Source: Solirubrobacterales bacterium
GTDB lineage: Bacteria; Actinomycetota; Thermoleophilia; Solirubrobacterales; Solirubrobacteraceae
Direction: 5' to 3'
NCBI GenBank assembly: GCA_019240115.1
Contig: JAFAYV010000052.1
Span: forward strand, 1 to 64,000
DNA: 64,000 bases
Below the pieces are notes generated by a model. That model was not told where the DNA came from, made no database searches, and saw nothing but the letters and a program-made list of their open reading frames with translations. Numbering within the stretch: position 1 is the first letter of the stretch; each line of letters starts with the position of its first letter. The translations under genes and the position numbers were made by a program. This document shows positions 33,378-42,496 of this stretch, in pieces.

Positions 33378-34943
33378 TCAGAGCGCCTGGCGGAGCACGG
33401 GCCGGCGAGCCGCGGCGGCCTCGTCGAGACGCCGCACGGGGGTGCTGTAGGGGGCCCGGCGCGCCACCTCGGGGTCCTCGGCGGCCTCGCGCAGCAGCGC
33501 GGCCACGATCTCGGCGAAGCGATCGAGCGTCTCCTTGGTCTCGGTCTCGGTGGGCTCGAGCAGCAGCGCCTCGTCGACGAGCAGCGGGAAGTACACCGTC
33601 GGCGGGTGCACGCCGCAGTCGAGCAGCCGCTTGGCGAGGTCGAGCGTGCGGATCTTCAGCTCGCGCTTCATCGGCGCGCCCGAGAGGACGAACTCGTGCA
33701 TGCACAGCCGGTCGTAGGCGACCGGCAGATACTTCGCCGCGTCGGCCTCGCGCAGTCGCGCCAGTAGATAGTTGGCGTTCAGGACGGCGGTCTCGGAGAC
33801 GTCGCGCAGTCCGGTGGCCCCGAGCGAGCGGATGTAGGCATAGGAGCGCACGAACACGCCGTAGTTGCCGTGGAAGCCGCGGAGACGGCCGATCGACTTC
33901 GGGCGGTCGACATCCAGGTCGAAGACCGTGCCGGCGCCGTCGCCGCGGTGACCGTCGCCCCCGGCGGAGCGTCGCACGACGACCGGACGCGGGAGGAACG
34001 GCTCGATCCGCGCCGACACCGCGATCGGGCCGGCGCCGGGGCCGCCGCCGCCGTGGGGCTGGGTGAACGACTTGTGCAGGTTGAAGTGCACGATGTCGAA
34101 GCCCATGTCGCCGGGTCGGCAGATGCCCATGATCGCGTTGAGGTTGGCTCCGTCGTAGTACAGCGTCGCCCCGACGTCGTGCACGATCGCCGCGATCTCT
34201 GAGATGTTGGGCTCGAACAGGCCGAGCGTCGACGGGTTGGTGAGCATCAGGCACGCGATGTCGTCGGACGCCTTGGCGCGCAGGTCGTCGAGGTCGACGT
34301 TGCCGTGCTCGTCGGTTCCGACCTTGACGACCTCGTAGCCGGCCATCGTGACCGTCGCCGGATTGGTGCCGTGCGCGGTGTCGGGGGTCAGCACCTTGCT
34401 CGGGCAGCGGCCGAGGTCCTCGTGGTAGGCGCGGGTCAACAGCACCCCGGCGAGCTCGCCGTGGGAGCCGGCGGAGGGCTGCAGCGAGACCGCGGGCAGC
34501 CCGGCGATCTCGCCGAGCGCCTCCTGCAGGCGCCACATCAGCTCGAGCGCGCCCTGGGCGTGCTCTGGCCGCTGCAGCGGGTGCAGCTTGGCGTGCCCGG
34601 GGAGCGCGGCGACCCGCTCGTGGAGCTTCGGGTTGTGCTTCATCGTGCACGAGCCGAGCGGATAGAAGCCGGTGTCAAGGTCGAAGTTGCGCTTGGACAG
34701 GCGGTTGTAGTGGCGAACGATCTCGGGCTCGGAGACCTCGGGCAGCTGCGGCGGGCGATCCCGGCGCATCTCGGGCGCCAGCAGCTCGTCGAGCGGGCGT
34801 TCGGGGACGTCGAGCGCGGGCGCGACGAACGCCCGGCGGCCCGGATGCGAGCGCTCGAAGATCGTCTGCGCGTCGTCGGCGCGGAAGGGAGCCGCGACGA
34901 CGTCCGCGGGATCGCGGTCGGCGCCCGGCGTGATCGCGCTCAT
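33378..34943 (-). CDS. gcvPB: Glycine dehydrogenase (decarboxylating), subunit 2
   Basis: 521 residues from ATG 34943. GFYPLGSCTMKHNPK, QPSAGSHGELAGVL, DTAHGTNPATV and the PLP-Lys region FNLHKSFTQPHGGGGPGAGPI mark the P-protein beta subunit. Works with gcvPA to decarboxylate glycine onto the lipoyl arm of GcvH. ATGA overlap with gcvPA. Confidence 0.96.
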   Translation of the reverse strand: MSAITPGADRDPADVVAAPFRADDAQTIFERSHPGRRAFVAPALDVPERPLDELLAPEMRRDRPPQLPEVSEPEIVRHYNRLSKRNFDLDTGFYPLGSCTMKHNPKLHERVAALPGHAKLHPLQRPEHAQGALELMWRLQEALGEIAGLPAVSLQPSAGSHGELAGVLLTRAYHEDLGRCPSKVLTPDTAHGTNPATVTMAGYEVVKVGTDEHGNVDLDDLRAKASDDIACLMLTNPSTLGLFEPNISEIAAIVHDVGATLYYDGANLNAIMGICRPGDMGFDIVHFNLHKSFTQPHGGGGPGAGPIAVSARIEPFLPRPVVVRRSAGGDGHRGDGAGTVFDLDVDRPKSIGRLRGFHGNYGVFVRSYAYIRSLGATGLRDVSETAVLNANYLLARLREADAAKYLPVAYDRLCMHEFVLSGAPMKRELKIRTLDLAKRLLDCGVHPPTVYFPLLVDEALLLEPTETETKETLDRFAEIVAALLREAAEDPEVARRAPYSTPVRRLDEAAAARRPVLRQAL

Positions 34944-36310
34944 ACGCCCACTCGCGCGGCCGAGGCCCGGAGTTCGCCGGCGACGGCGTCGCCGAGCACC
35001 TCGACGAGCCGGTCGATGTCGGCCCGGCTGCGCTGTTCGGTGATCGCCACCAGCAGGGCGTCCGGGTGCTCGGGGTAGTCGGCGCCGAGCGGGTACCCGG
35101 GGTTGACGCCCATCGCCTGACAGCGGGCGATGACGCGCTCGGCGCTGCACTGCAGCGCGACCGCGAACTCGCGGACGACCGGCTCGCGGTGCACGGCGGT
35201 GATCCCGTCGATCGCCTCCAGGCGCTCGCGCGCGTACGCGGTCCGCTGCACCATCAGCTCGACGAGCTCGGTGATGCCCCGGCGGCCGAGCCAGCTGAGA
35301 TAGATGACCCCGGCGAGCGCGTTGAGCGCCTGCGAGGTACAGATGTTCGAGGTGGCCCGCTCGCGGCGGATGTGCTGCTCGCGCGTCTGCAGCGTCAGCA
35401 CGAAGCCGCGGCGCCCCTCGAGATCGCGGGTCTCGCCGGCGATCCGGCCCGGGATGCGCCGGACGAGCGCCTCGGTGGTGGAGAAGAAGCCGAACGACGG
35501 GCCGCCGAAGTCGAGCCGGTTGCTGAGCGTCTGGCCCTCGCCGACCGCGATGTCGACGCCGCATTCGCCGGGGGTGCGCAGCAGCGCGAGCGGCAGCGGG
35601 TCGCAGGCCGCGATGCACAGGGCGCCGACCTCGTGCGCGGCCCGGGCGAGCGCCGCGAGGTCCTCGACGGCACCGAGGAAGTTCGGCTGGGCGACGATGA
35701 CCGCGCTGCAATCCTCGTCGAGCTCGGGCAGCGCCGTGCGCCCCTCGTGAATCGGCGCCTCGACGACCTCCATCCCCCACGCGTGCGCGTGAGTGCGCAA
35801 TGTCTCGCGCGCGTGCGGGTGCACGCCCCGGGAGACGACGAAGCGCCGGCGGCGATTGTCGTGCCGGGCGACGTAGCCCGCGGCGGCGACCGCGCTCGGG
35901 CCCTCGTAGACCGACGCGTTGGAGACGGGCAGGCCAGTCAGCTCGCAGATCGCCGTCTGGTACTCGAACATCGCCTGCAGCCCGCCCTGGGAGACCTCGG
36001 GCTGATACGGGGTGTACGGGGTCAGGAACTCCGAGCGCTGAAGGATCGAGTCGATCAGCGCCGGGACGTAGTGGTCATACATCCCACCGCCGAGGAACGA
36101 CAGCTCGTCCTCGGTGCTCGCGTTGCGCGCGGCGAGCGCCCGCAGCTCGGCGCAGACCTCCTGCTCGGAACGCTCGCGGTCGAGCGCGAGCGGCCCGTCG
36201 AGCCGCAGCTCGGACGGGATGTCGGCGAACAGGTCCTCGATCGACGCGACGCCGATCGCGCCGAGCATCGCCTCGCGATCGGCATCGGTGGCGGCGGTGT
36301 ACCTAGTCAA
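34940..36310 (-). CDS. gcvPA: Glycine dehydrogenase (decarboxylating), subunit 1
   Basis: 456 residues. RYTAATDADREAMLGAIGV, FLGGGMYDHYVPALIDSIL, TPYTPYQPEVSQGGLQAMFEYQT and GEGQTLSNRLDFGGPSFGFF are hallmarks of the alpha subunit of two-part P-protein. The best start is TTG at 36310, which overlaps the gcvH stop by 8 bp and gives the conserved N-terminus; no ATG or GTG is nearby. Confidence 0.95.
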   Translation of the reverse strand: MTRYTAATDADREAMLGAIGVASIEDLFADIPSELRLDGPLALDRERSEQEVCAELRALAARNASTEDELSFLGGGMYDHYVPALIDSILQRSEFLTPYTPYQPEVSQGGLQAMFEYQTAICELTGLPVSNASVYEGPSAVAAAGYVARHDNRRRRFVVSRGVHPHARETLRTHAHAWGMEVVEAPIHEGRTALPELDEDCSAVIVAQPNFLGAVEDLAALARAAHEVGALCIAACDPLPLALLRTPGECGVDIAVGEGQTLSNRLDFGGPSFGFFSTTEALVRRIPGRIAGETRDLEGRRGFVLTLQTREQHIRRERATSNICTSQALNALAGVIYLSWLGRRGITELVELMVQRTAYARERLEAIDGITAVHREPVVREFAVALQCSAERVIARCQAMGVNPGYPLGADYPEHPDALLVAITEQRSRADIDRLVEVLGDAVAGELRASAARVGV

Positions 36311-36689
36311 GCGTCGCCTCGTAGGCCGCGGCGTCGAGCAGCGCCTCCTGCTCGGAGGGATCAGCGACCGTGATCCGCACCAGCCACCCGTCGCCGTACG
36401 GATCGTCGTTGATCGTCTCCGGCGAGTCGCCGAGCGTTTCGTTGACGGCGACGATCTCGCCCGACAGCGGGCTGATCACGTCCGAGACGGCCTTGACCGA
36501 CTCGACCTCGGTGTACGCGGCGTCCTTGCTCACCTGGGCGCCGACCTTGGGTGGATCGAAGAAGACCACCTCGCCGAGTGAGTCCTGGGCGTACCAGGTG
36601 ATCCCCAACGTCGCCTCCTCGCCGTCGACGCGGGCCCAGTCGTGCTCGGGGTGGTAGAGCAGGTCGTCGGGATAGCTGGCGTTGGCCAC
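36303..36689 (-). CDS. gcvH: Glycine cleavage system H protein
   Basis: 128 residues from GTG 36689, which shares one base with the gcvT stop (TAGTG). LLYHPEHDWARV, LGEVVFFDPPKVGAQV and the lipoylation site VESVKAVSD are seen. Shuttles the aminomethyl group between P, T and L proteins. The lipoamide dehydrogenase gene is not in the window. Confidence 0.96.
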   Translation of the reverse strand: MANASYPDDLLYHPEHDWARVDGEEATLGITWYAQDSLGEVVFFDPPKVGAQVSKDAAYTEVESVKAVSDVISPLSGEIVAVNETLGDSPETINDDPYGDGWLVRITVADPSEQEALLDAAAYEATLD

Positions 36690-37765
36690 TAAGCATCCTT
36701 CCGGTAGAGGGGCTTGGCGCGCACGACCGCCGGCCGGGCGGTTCCGCGCACGTCGATCTCGAGCTCGGTGTCGGGGGCGGCGCTGTCCACGGGCACGTAG
36801 CCCATCCCGATGCCGCGCTGCAGGCAGGGCGAGTAGGTGCCGCTCGTGACGACCCCGCCGCCGGCGATCGGGTTGCCGGCGCGCGCGATCCCGGCGCCCT
36901 GCAGCGTGAACGCGACGAGGCGCTCGCGGGGCCCGGCGGCGCGCACGGCGGCGACCGCCTCGGCGCCGACGAACCCGGTCGCCTCGGCGCAGCACCACCC
37001 GAGGCCGGCCTCGATCGGGCCTCGCTCGGTGCTCAAGTCGTTGCCGTACAGAGGCAGGCACGCCTCCAGGCGCAGCGTGTCGCGCGCCCCCAGCCCGGCG
37101 GGGGCCGCCCCCGCGGCGAGCAGCGCATCCCACAGCTCGGGCGCGCGGGCAGGCTCGACCAGCAGCTCGACGCCCGGCTCGCCGGTGTAGCCGGTCCCGC
37201 AGACAAGCGCCGGCACGCCGGCGACCGTCCGCTGACAGCAGTGCATCCGCGGCGGCAGCCCGCCGTCGGACAGGCGGGCGATCAGGGGCCGCGCCTCGGG
37301 CCCCTGCACCGCGAGCATCGCGAAGTCGTCGCGCCGGTCGACGACGTCGACGTCGAAGCTCCGCGCCCGGGCGCGGAACCAGTCGAGGTCGCGCTCGTGG
37401 TTGGCGGCGTTGGTGACGGTGAGAAACCGCCACTCGGCGAGCCGGTAGGTGATCTCGTCGTCGAGGATCCCGCCGTCCTCGCGGCACAGCACCCCGTACT
37501 GGGCCTCGCCCTCGGCCAGCCGCCGGACGTCGCCGGACAGCAGCCGCTGGAGGAACTCGGGCGCCTGGCGCCCGCGCACCTCGATCTCGCCCATGTGCGA
37601 GACGTCGAACACGCCGACGCCGGTGCGCACGGCGAGATGCTCCTCACGGATGCCCGCGTACTGGACGGGCATCTCCCAGCCCGCGAACCCGATCAGCTTC
37701 GCGCCCGCCGCCCGATGGCGCTGTACCAGCGGGCCACGGCGCAGCGTCTCCGCCACGGAGGTCAC
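36689..37765 (-). CDS. gcvT: Aminomethyltransferase (glycine cleavage T protein)
   Basis: 358 residues, GTG start. GAKLIGFAGWEMPVQYAGI, DVSHMGEIEVRG, GYTGEPGVELLV and RDTLRLEACLPLYGNDL are conserved T-protein motifs. First gene of gcvT-gcvH-gcvPA-gcvPB. A TACTCT box 6 nt before GTG and only 61 bp to ftsZ leave no space for a glycine riboswitch. Confidence 0.96.
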   Translation of the reverse strand: MTSVAETLRRGPLVQRHRAAGAKLIGFAGWEMPVQYAGIREEHLAVRTGVGVFDVSHMGEIEVRGRQAPEFLQRLLSGDVRRLAEGEAQYGVLCREDGGILDDEITYRLAEWRFLTVTNAANHERDLDWFRARARSFDVDVVDRRDDFAMLAVQGPEARPLIARLSDGGLPPRMHCCQRTVAGVPALVCGTGYTGEPGVELLVEPARAPELWDALLAAGAAPAGLGARDTLRLEACLPLYGNDLSTERGPIEAGLGWCCAEATGFVGAEAVAAVRAAGPRERLVAFTLQGAGIARAGNPIAGGGVVTSGTYSPCLQRGIGMGYVPVDSAAPDTELEIDVRGTARPAVVRAKPLYRKDA

Positions 37766-37771
37766 CCCGCG

Positions 37772-37777
37772 AGAGTA
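37772..37777 (-). promoter_or_regulatory. Candidate leaderless -10 box (TACTCT) of the gcv operon
   Basis: TACTCT-N6-GTG before gcvT in the 61-bp ftsZ-gcvT spacer. Confidence 0.4.
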
Positions 37778-37826
37778 CTACCCGCCTGCCGCGATTTCCC
37801 CCCGCCCGCGGGCCGATGGGTCGCGC

Positions 37827-38912
37827 TCAGCGGTCGCGCAGGAACGAGGGGATGTCGATCTCGTCGTCGGAGATCTCCAGCGACGAGCGCTGGCGGTCGT
37901 CCATGGTCACGTCGCGGTCGCGGCGCTCGCGACGGGTCGTCTCCCGGGCGGTCGTCGGGCTGCGGTGGCCGTGGTCAAAGCCGGTGGCGATGACCGTGAC
38001 CCGCACCTCGTCGCCGAGGTTGTCGTCGATGACCGCGCCGAAGATGATGTTCGAGTTCGAGTCCGACGCCCCCTGGACGATCTCCGCCGCCTCGTTGACC
38101 TCGAACAGCCCGAGGTCGTTGCCGCCGGTGATGTTGAGCAGGATCCCGGTCGCGACCTCGACGGACTCCTCGAGCAGCGGGGAGGAGATCGCGATCTTCG
38201 CCGCCTCGGCGGCGCGGTTCTCGCCGGCGGCGGTCCCGATCCCCATCAGCGCGCTGCCCGCCTCGTGCATGATCGTGCGCACGTCGGCGAAGTCGAGGTT
38301 GATCAGGCCGGGGATCGTGATCAGGTCGGTGATGCCCTGCACGCCCGAGCGCAGGACGTTGTCGGCCTCCCGGAAGGCGTCGAGGATCGTCGTGCGCCGC
38401 TCGACGATCGTCAGCAGCTTCTCGTTGGGGATGACGATCAGCGTGTCGACGTTCTCGCGCAGGCGCTGGACGCCCTCCTGCGCGGCGCGCCCCCGCTGGC
38501 TGCCCTCGAAGGCGAACGGCCGCGTGACCACGCCCACGGTCAGCGCGCCGATCTCGTTCTTGGCGATCTCGGCGATCACCGGCGCGGCTCCGGTCCCGGT
38601 GCCGCCACCCTCGCCGGCGGTCACGAACACCATGTCGGCGCCCTTGAGCGCCTCCTTGATGTCGTCGCGCGACTCGGCGGCCGCGCCGTGGCCGACGTCG
38701 GGGTTGGCGCCCGCGCCGAGGCCCTTGGTCAGCTGGTTGCCGATGTTCAGCTTGATGTCCGCGTCGCACATCGCGAGCGCCTGCGCATCGGTGTTGCAGG
38801 CGACGAACTCGACGCCCCGCAGCCCCGCGTCGACCATCCGGTTGACCGCATTCGTGCCGGCGCCCCCGACGCCGACGACCTTGATGACCGCGAGATAGCT
38901 ACCGCTTTCCAT
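37827..38912 (-). CDS. ftsZ: Cell-division GTPase FtsZ
   Basis: 361 residues. [13 protein letters not shown], the tubulin signature GGGTGTG (102-108), and the T7 loop NLDFADV are intact. After a short variable linker (about 315-345) the conserved C-terminal tail [13 protein letters not shown] can bind FtsA/SepF-type partners. Last gene of the dcw cluster, with its own promoter candidate in the ftsQ-ftsZ gap. Confidence 0.98.
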   Translation of the reverse strand: MESGSYLAVIKVVGVGGAGTNAVNRMVDAGLRGVEFVACNTDAQALAMCDADIKLNIGNQLTKGLGAGANPDVGHGAAAESRDDIKEALKGADMVFVTAGEGGGTGTGAAPVIAEIAKNEIGALTVGVVTRPFAFEGSQRGRAAQEGVQRLRENVDTLIVIPNEKLLTIVERRTTILDAFREADNVLRSGVQGITDLITIPGLINLDFADVRTIMHEAGSALMGIGTAAGENRAAEAAKIAISSPLLEESVEVATGILLNITGGNDLGLFEVNEAAEIVQGASDSNSNIIFGAVIDDNLGDEVRVTVIATGFDHGHRSPTTARETTRRERRDRDVTMDDRQRSSLEISDDEIDIPSFLRDR

Positions 38913-38924
38913 GAGTGTGATCCG

Positions 38925-38940
38925 ACCCTCGACTTAGGGT
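38925..38940. promoter_or_regulatory. Dyad element A near ftsZ start
   Basis: ACCCTCGACTTAGGGT, inverted 5-bp arms around CGACTT, 13 bp before the ftsZ ATG and inside its predicted 5' UTR. A second relative lies at 39092-39109. Confidence 0.5.
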
Positions 38941-38981
38941 TGAAGGAGTGGGGCACGGACGCGCCCGACATGCAGTTTCGC

Positions 38982-39011
38982 ACGTTAGGCCCTCTCGTTA
39001 CAGGAAGTCAA
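38982..39011 (-). promoter_or_regulatory. Candidate ftsZ promoter
   Basis: TTGACT (39006-39011), 18-bp spacer, TAACGT (38982-38987). It would give a 5' UTR of about 60 nt for ftsZ. This is the best -35/-10 pair seen in the window. Confidence 0.5.
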
Positions 39012-39091
39012 CGAGCGACCGACGCTCGCAAGAACCGTTGCAGAACGCCGAAGTCTCGATTCGCGAGCCAGGTTGGGTTCGGGAGAGACCT

Positions 39092-39109
39092 AACCCTTGA
39101 GTCGAGGTT
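39092..39109. promoter_or_regulatory. Dyad element B at the ftsQ stop
   Basis: AACCCTTGAGTCGAGGTT, a near-palindrome sharing the CGACT core and AACC/GGTT arms with element A (opposite orientation). It touches the ftsQ stop codon and lies about 80 bp upstream of the -35 box. Confidence 0.45.
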
Positions 39110-40089
39110 CAGCCATCGCCGGGATTCGTCGTCGTGGCGGTCGTTTGCGCGTTCGGTGCGGTTGGTGAGGCGGTGCTCGACGGCGTGCCGGTGGAGACGC
39201 TCGGGATGCTCGTGCCGCTGTCCGAGCCGGTTCCGGCGGCCGGACGGGAAGGATCTGAGACGTCGATGTAGTCGGCGCCCGCGGAGGCCGGATCGGAGAG
39301 CACCGCGGCGACCGCCCGCCACTTCGCCGCGAGCGCGTCGGCGCCGCCGAAGTAGAGCGCCGGGCCCTCGCGCAGCTGTGCGACCAGGCCATGGTCGGCG
39401 TCGGCCGAGCCACGGCCGACCTTGGTCAGCAGCGGCGCCGGCGCGGCGGCGAGCATGCGCACGATCGCGCGGATCGATCCGGTCACGTGGGTCCCGCCCG
39501 GGTCGACCGAAACCGGGACGACCGGCAGCGAGCCGTTGATCGTCATGTCGCGCAGCAGCGTCCCGTCAGCCGAGACCGGGATCCGCTGCCCGGCGGCGAG
39601 GACCGTCGCCACCGCGACCTGCTCGAGGACCCGGATCGTCATCCCGTGCGGAAACCGGACGCTGACGCGCACCTTCTTGACCACCGGATACGGCGACACC
39701 GCCGTGCGAAACTGGCCGTGTGCGACGTCGAGCGTCGTCATGTCGCGCGCGGCGGCCTGCAGCGCCGCGCGGATCCTGCCGGCGTCGGGGCCGCTGACCC
39801 CGGTGATCGAGACGTGACGCACCGCGGCAAGCGAGGAGTGGCGCAGCCACAGCCAGCCTCCGCCGAGGAGGGCGAGCCCGACGACGAGGAGGGTCACCGT
39901 CCGGGGCCGAGGGCGCGGGAGCCGGGCGCGGAGTCGCCCGCCGCGGGGGCGGGCCCGCCGCGGACCGGCACCGCGGAGCCGGCCGCCTCGGGCGAGGATG
40001 CGCCAGCGGCGGCGCCCGGTCGCCGAACCGGCCCGCGCGGCGTCGCCCCGGAGCGCGTGCGCCCGGGGCGGATGGCCGCCTCCGATCAT
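39109..40089 (-). CDS. ftsQ: Cell-division protein FtsQ
   Basis: 326 residues from ATG 40089 overlapping the murB stop (ATGA). Basic cytoplasmic N-terminus of about 75 residues, one membrane helix (TVTLLVVGLALLGGGWLWL), then a POTRA domain (LAAVRHVSITGVSGPDAGRI) and the FtsQ/DivIB domain. A Ser/Thr/Pro-rich tail of about 45 residues ends the protein. Membrane-bound divisome component. Confidence 0.9.
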   Translation of the reverse strand: MIGGGHPPRAHALRGDAARAGSATGRRRWRILARGGRLRGAGPRRARPRGGRLRARLPRPRPRTVTLLVVGLALLGGGWLWLRHSSLAAVRHVSITGVSGPDAGRIRAALQAAARDMTTLDVAHGQFRTAVSPYPVVKKVRVSVRFPHGMTIRVLEQVAVATVLAAGQRIPVSADGTLLRDMTINGSLPVVPVSVDPGGTHVTGSIRAIVRMLAAAPAPLLTKVGRGSADADHGLVAQLREGPALYFGGADALAAKWRAVAAVLSDPASAGADYIDVSDPSRPAAGTGSDSGTSIPSVSTGTPSSTASPTAPNAQTTATTTNPGDG

Positions 40090-41021
40090 CCGCGTCCCCA
40101 GTCGGCGGGAAAGGCGACGGGGCCGAGCGACTGGACCTCGGGCTCGAGCTCGACGCCGAGCCGCTCCCGGACGCGGCGCCGACCCTCGGCCATGACCGCG
40201 ATGACCTCGGCGGTCGTGGCGGCGCCGTGGTTGACGACGAAGTTGGCGTGCTCGTCGGAGAAGCCGGCGGCGCCGAGGCGCAGGCCACGGGCGCCGGCGG
40301 CGTCGAGCAGCTGGCCGGCGCTGCGGCCGTGAGCGCGCGGGTCGTCGGGGTTCTTGAACGTCGAGCCGAACGTCTTGATGCCCGACGGCTGCGCCTCCCG
40401 CCGCCGGCGGCGCATGTCGGCGAGCGTCGCTCTGACCGCGTCGGGAGCCAGCGGCGTCAGCGCGAACGACACGCCGGCGACGACCTCGCCGGGGCGCAGG
40501 CTCGAGCGTCGATAGCCGAACCCGAGCTCCTCGGGCGCGCGACGCGCGCGCCCGGCGGCGCTGACGACGTCGGCCCACCGCAGCGTCCGGGCGAGCTCTC
40601 CGCCGTAGGCGTTGGCGTTCATCCGCACCGCGCCGCCGACGGTGCCGGGGATGTTGACCCCGAACTCGAGCCCGCTGAGCCCCTGGCGCGCCGCCTGCGC
40701 CGAGACCGCGGGCAGGCGCGCGCCACCCCCGCAGTGCAGGCGCGTGCCGTCGAATGCGATTCGGCTGAGCTCCTGATCAAGTTTCAAGACGAGTCCGCGG
40801 ACACCCGCGTCCGCTATCAGCAGGTTCGACCCCGATCCGATGACCCCTACCTCGAGCCCTCGCCGCTGCGCCCATGCGAGCAGCCGCTCGAGCTCCTCGA
40901 TCGTCCCCGGCCGAGCGAACAGCTCGGCGGCTCCGCCGGTGCGGATCGTCGTCAGCCGCGCCAGCGGGTAATCGCGCTGGACGCCAGCGGGAAGCTCAGA
41001 GCTCGGCGGGGACCCGGGCAC
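40086..41021 (-). CDS. murB: UDP-N-acetylenolpyruvoylglucosamine reductase
   Basis: 311 residues, GTG start. FAD-binding GSGSNLLIADAG, GLEFGVNIPGTVGGAVRMNANAYGGE, FGYRRSSLRPGEVV and TFKNPDDPRAHGRSAGQLLDAAG match type II-like (short) MurB enzymes. Second committed step of UDP-MurNAc synthesis. Between murC (64-bp gap) and ftsQ. Confidence 0.96.
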   Translation of the reverse strand: MPGSPPSSELPAGVQRDYPLARLTTIRTGGAAELFARPGTIEELERLLAWAQRRGLEVGVIGSGSNLLIADAGVRGLVLKLDQELSRIAFDGTRLHCGGGARLPAVSAQAARQGLSGLEFGVNIPGTVGGAVRMNANAYGGELARTLRWADVVSAAGRARRAPEELGFGYRRSSLRPGEVVAGVSFALTPLAPDAVRATLADMRRRRREAQPSGIKTFGSTFKNPDDPRAHGRSAGQLLDAAGARGLRLGAAGFSDEHANFVVNHGAATTAEVIAVMAEGRRRVRERLGVELEPEVQSLGPVAFPADWGRG

Positions 41022-41085
41022 GACGGTGGCAGCGTAGATGGCCGTCCGGCCGCCTCCGCGCGCGAGGGACGAGGTCGGCGGGGTC

Positions 41086-42369
41086 CTACGGCGGGACGAG
41101 AAGCGAGCGCGCGAGGCCGTCGACGTCGCCGGCGCCCATGACCAGGCACAGGTCGCCCGCGCGAGCCGTCGCCTGCAGGAACGCGCGAGCGGGCGCGAAC
41201 CCCGGGAACCAGGCGACGGGCGTCGAGCCGGCGTCGGCGGCGCGGGCAGCGACCATCCGCCCGTCGACCCCCGGGAAGTCCGCGGCGCGCTCGCGGGCCG
41301 GGTAGACGTCGAGGACGACGACCCGGTCGGCGGCGGCGAGCGCGCGGCCGAAGCCGCCGGCGAGCTCGCGCGTGCGCGAGAAGAGATGGGGCTGGAAGAC
41401 GGCGAGCAGACGCCGCGGAGCCAGGGTGCGCGCGGCGGCGATGGTGGCCGCCACCTCGGTCGGGTGGTGGGCGTAGTCGTCGTAGACGACGGCGCCGGCG
41501 GCGGTCTCGCCGAGGCGCTCGAGCCGGCGGCGAGCGCCGCGGAAGTCCGCGAGCGCGGCGACGGCCGCCGCGGGCTCGGCGCCGGCGAGCGCCGCCGCGG
41601 TCAGCGCCCCGGCGGCGTTGACGGCGTTGTGCGCGCCGGGCACCGCGAGGCGCACCTCACGGCCGCGCCAGGCAAAGCGCGAGCCGCCCGGGGTCAGGAC
41701 GGGATCGGGCGCGTCGTAGGGGACCGCGTCGAGCGGGCAGAGCGCGCGCAGCGCCGGGCGGTCCCACACCACCGCCCCCGCTGCGGCGCGCGCCACGAAC
41801 TGCCTGAACGTCGCCTCGAGCTCGAGCCGGGAGGCGTAGGTGGCGTGGTGGTCGAGCTCGGCGTTGGTGAGGACCGCGATCTCCGGGTCCAGGGCGAGCA
41901 GCGAGCGATCGGACTCGTCGGCCTCGACGACGATCCACTCCCCCCGCCCCCAGTCGGCGTTCAGCCCGGTCGTCCGCAGCTCGCCGCCGACCACGTAGGC
42001 GGGGTCCAGGCCGGCGCCCCGCAGGGCATGGACGGCCATCGCCGCGGTCGTCGTCTTGCCGTGGGTCCCCGTCACCGCCAGGCAGCGGCGCAGCCGGGCG
42101 ATCTCGGCGAGCAGGTCGGAGCGGTGCAGCTCGCGTTCGGCGGACCGCCGCTCGGGATTTTCGGGCGGCACGGCCGTCGAGTAGACGACCTCGGCGCCGC
42201 GGGGGACGTTCTCGGCCCGGTGACCGCGGATCGGCTCGATCCCGCGTTCGCGCAGGCGATCGGCATACGCCGAGTCGGCCCGGTCAGAGCCGGTCACCGC
42301 GGCGCCGAGCGCCTGGGCGATGAGCGCCAGGCCGCTCATCCCCGCCCCGCCGATGCCGACGAAGTGCAG
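41086..42369 (-). CDS. murC: UDP-N-acetylmuramate--L-alanine ligase, non-standard start
   Basis: About 427 residues. GTHGKTTTAAMAVHA (ATP loop), EADESDRS, NAELDHH and YDDYAHHPTEV are MurC motifs. The first ATG in frame (42339) would begin inside the essential nucleotide-binding motif VGIGGAGMSG. The frame is open from a TGA at 42442-42444 but has no ATG, GTG or TTG before that motif. I chose CTG 42369 (gives HFVGIGGAGM); ATC at 42420 (ITAHDSRTDAARWSGRRLHF) is another candidate. A sequencing error is also possible. Confidence 0.88.
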   Translation of the reverse strand: MHFVGIGGAGMSGLALIAQALGAAVTGSDRADSAYADRLRERGIEPIRGHRAENVPRGAEVVYSTAVPPENPERRSAERELHRSDLLAEIARLRRCLAVTGTHGKTTTAAMAVHALRGAGLDPAYVVGGELRTTGLNADWGRGEWIVVEADESDRSLLALDPEIAVLTNAELDHHATYASRLELEATFRQFVARAAAGAVVWDRPALRALCPLDAVPYDAPDPVLTPGGSRFAWRGREVRLAVPGAHNAVNAAGALTAAALAGAEPAAAVAALADFRGARRRLERLGETAAGAVVYDDYAHHPTEVAATIAAARTLAPRRLLAVFQPHLFSRTRELAGGFGRALAAADRVVVLDVYPARERAADFPGVDGRMVAARAADAGSTPVAWFPGFAPARAFLQATARAGDLCLVMGAGDVDGLARSLLVPP

Positions 42370-42439
42370 CCGGCGGCCCGACCAGCGTGCGGCGTCGGTG
42401 CGGGAATCGTGAGCGGTGATCGGGGTCTCGCGAGGCGTA

Positions 42440-42457
42440 GGTCAGAGATCGGACCGG
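42440..42457. promoter_or_regulatory. 18-bp element upstream of first GH6 gene
   Basis: GGTCAGAGATCGGACCGG, 39 bp before the first GH6 start. It recurs with one mismatch upstream of the second GH6 gene. GGTC..GACC ends are complementary, as in an operator. It also lies between GH6 and divergent murC. Confidence 0.45.
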
Positions 42458-42496
42458 CAGCGTCCATTGTCGTTCAGCGCGACGACGGGACGGTCG

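Noticed and set aside
37766-37826. Glycine riboswitch before gcvT
   Set aside because: Only 61 bp to ftsZ and a -10-like box 6 nt from the start leave no room for the aptamer.
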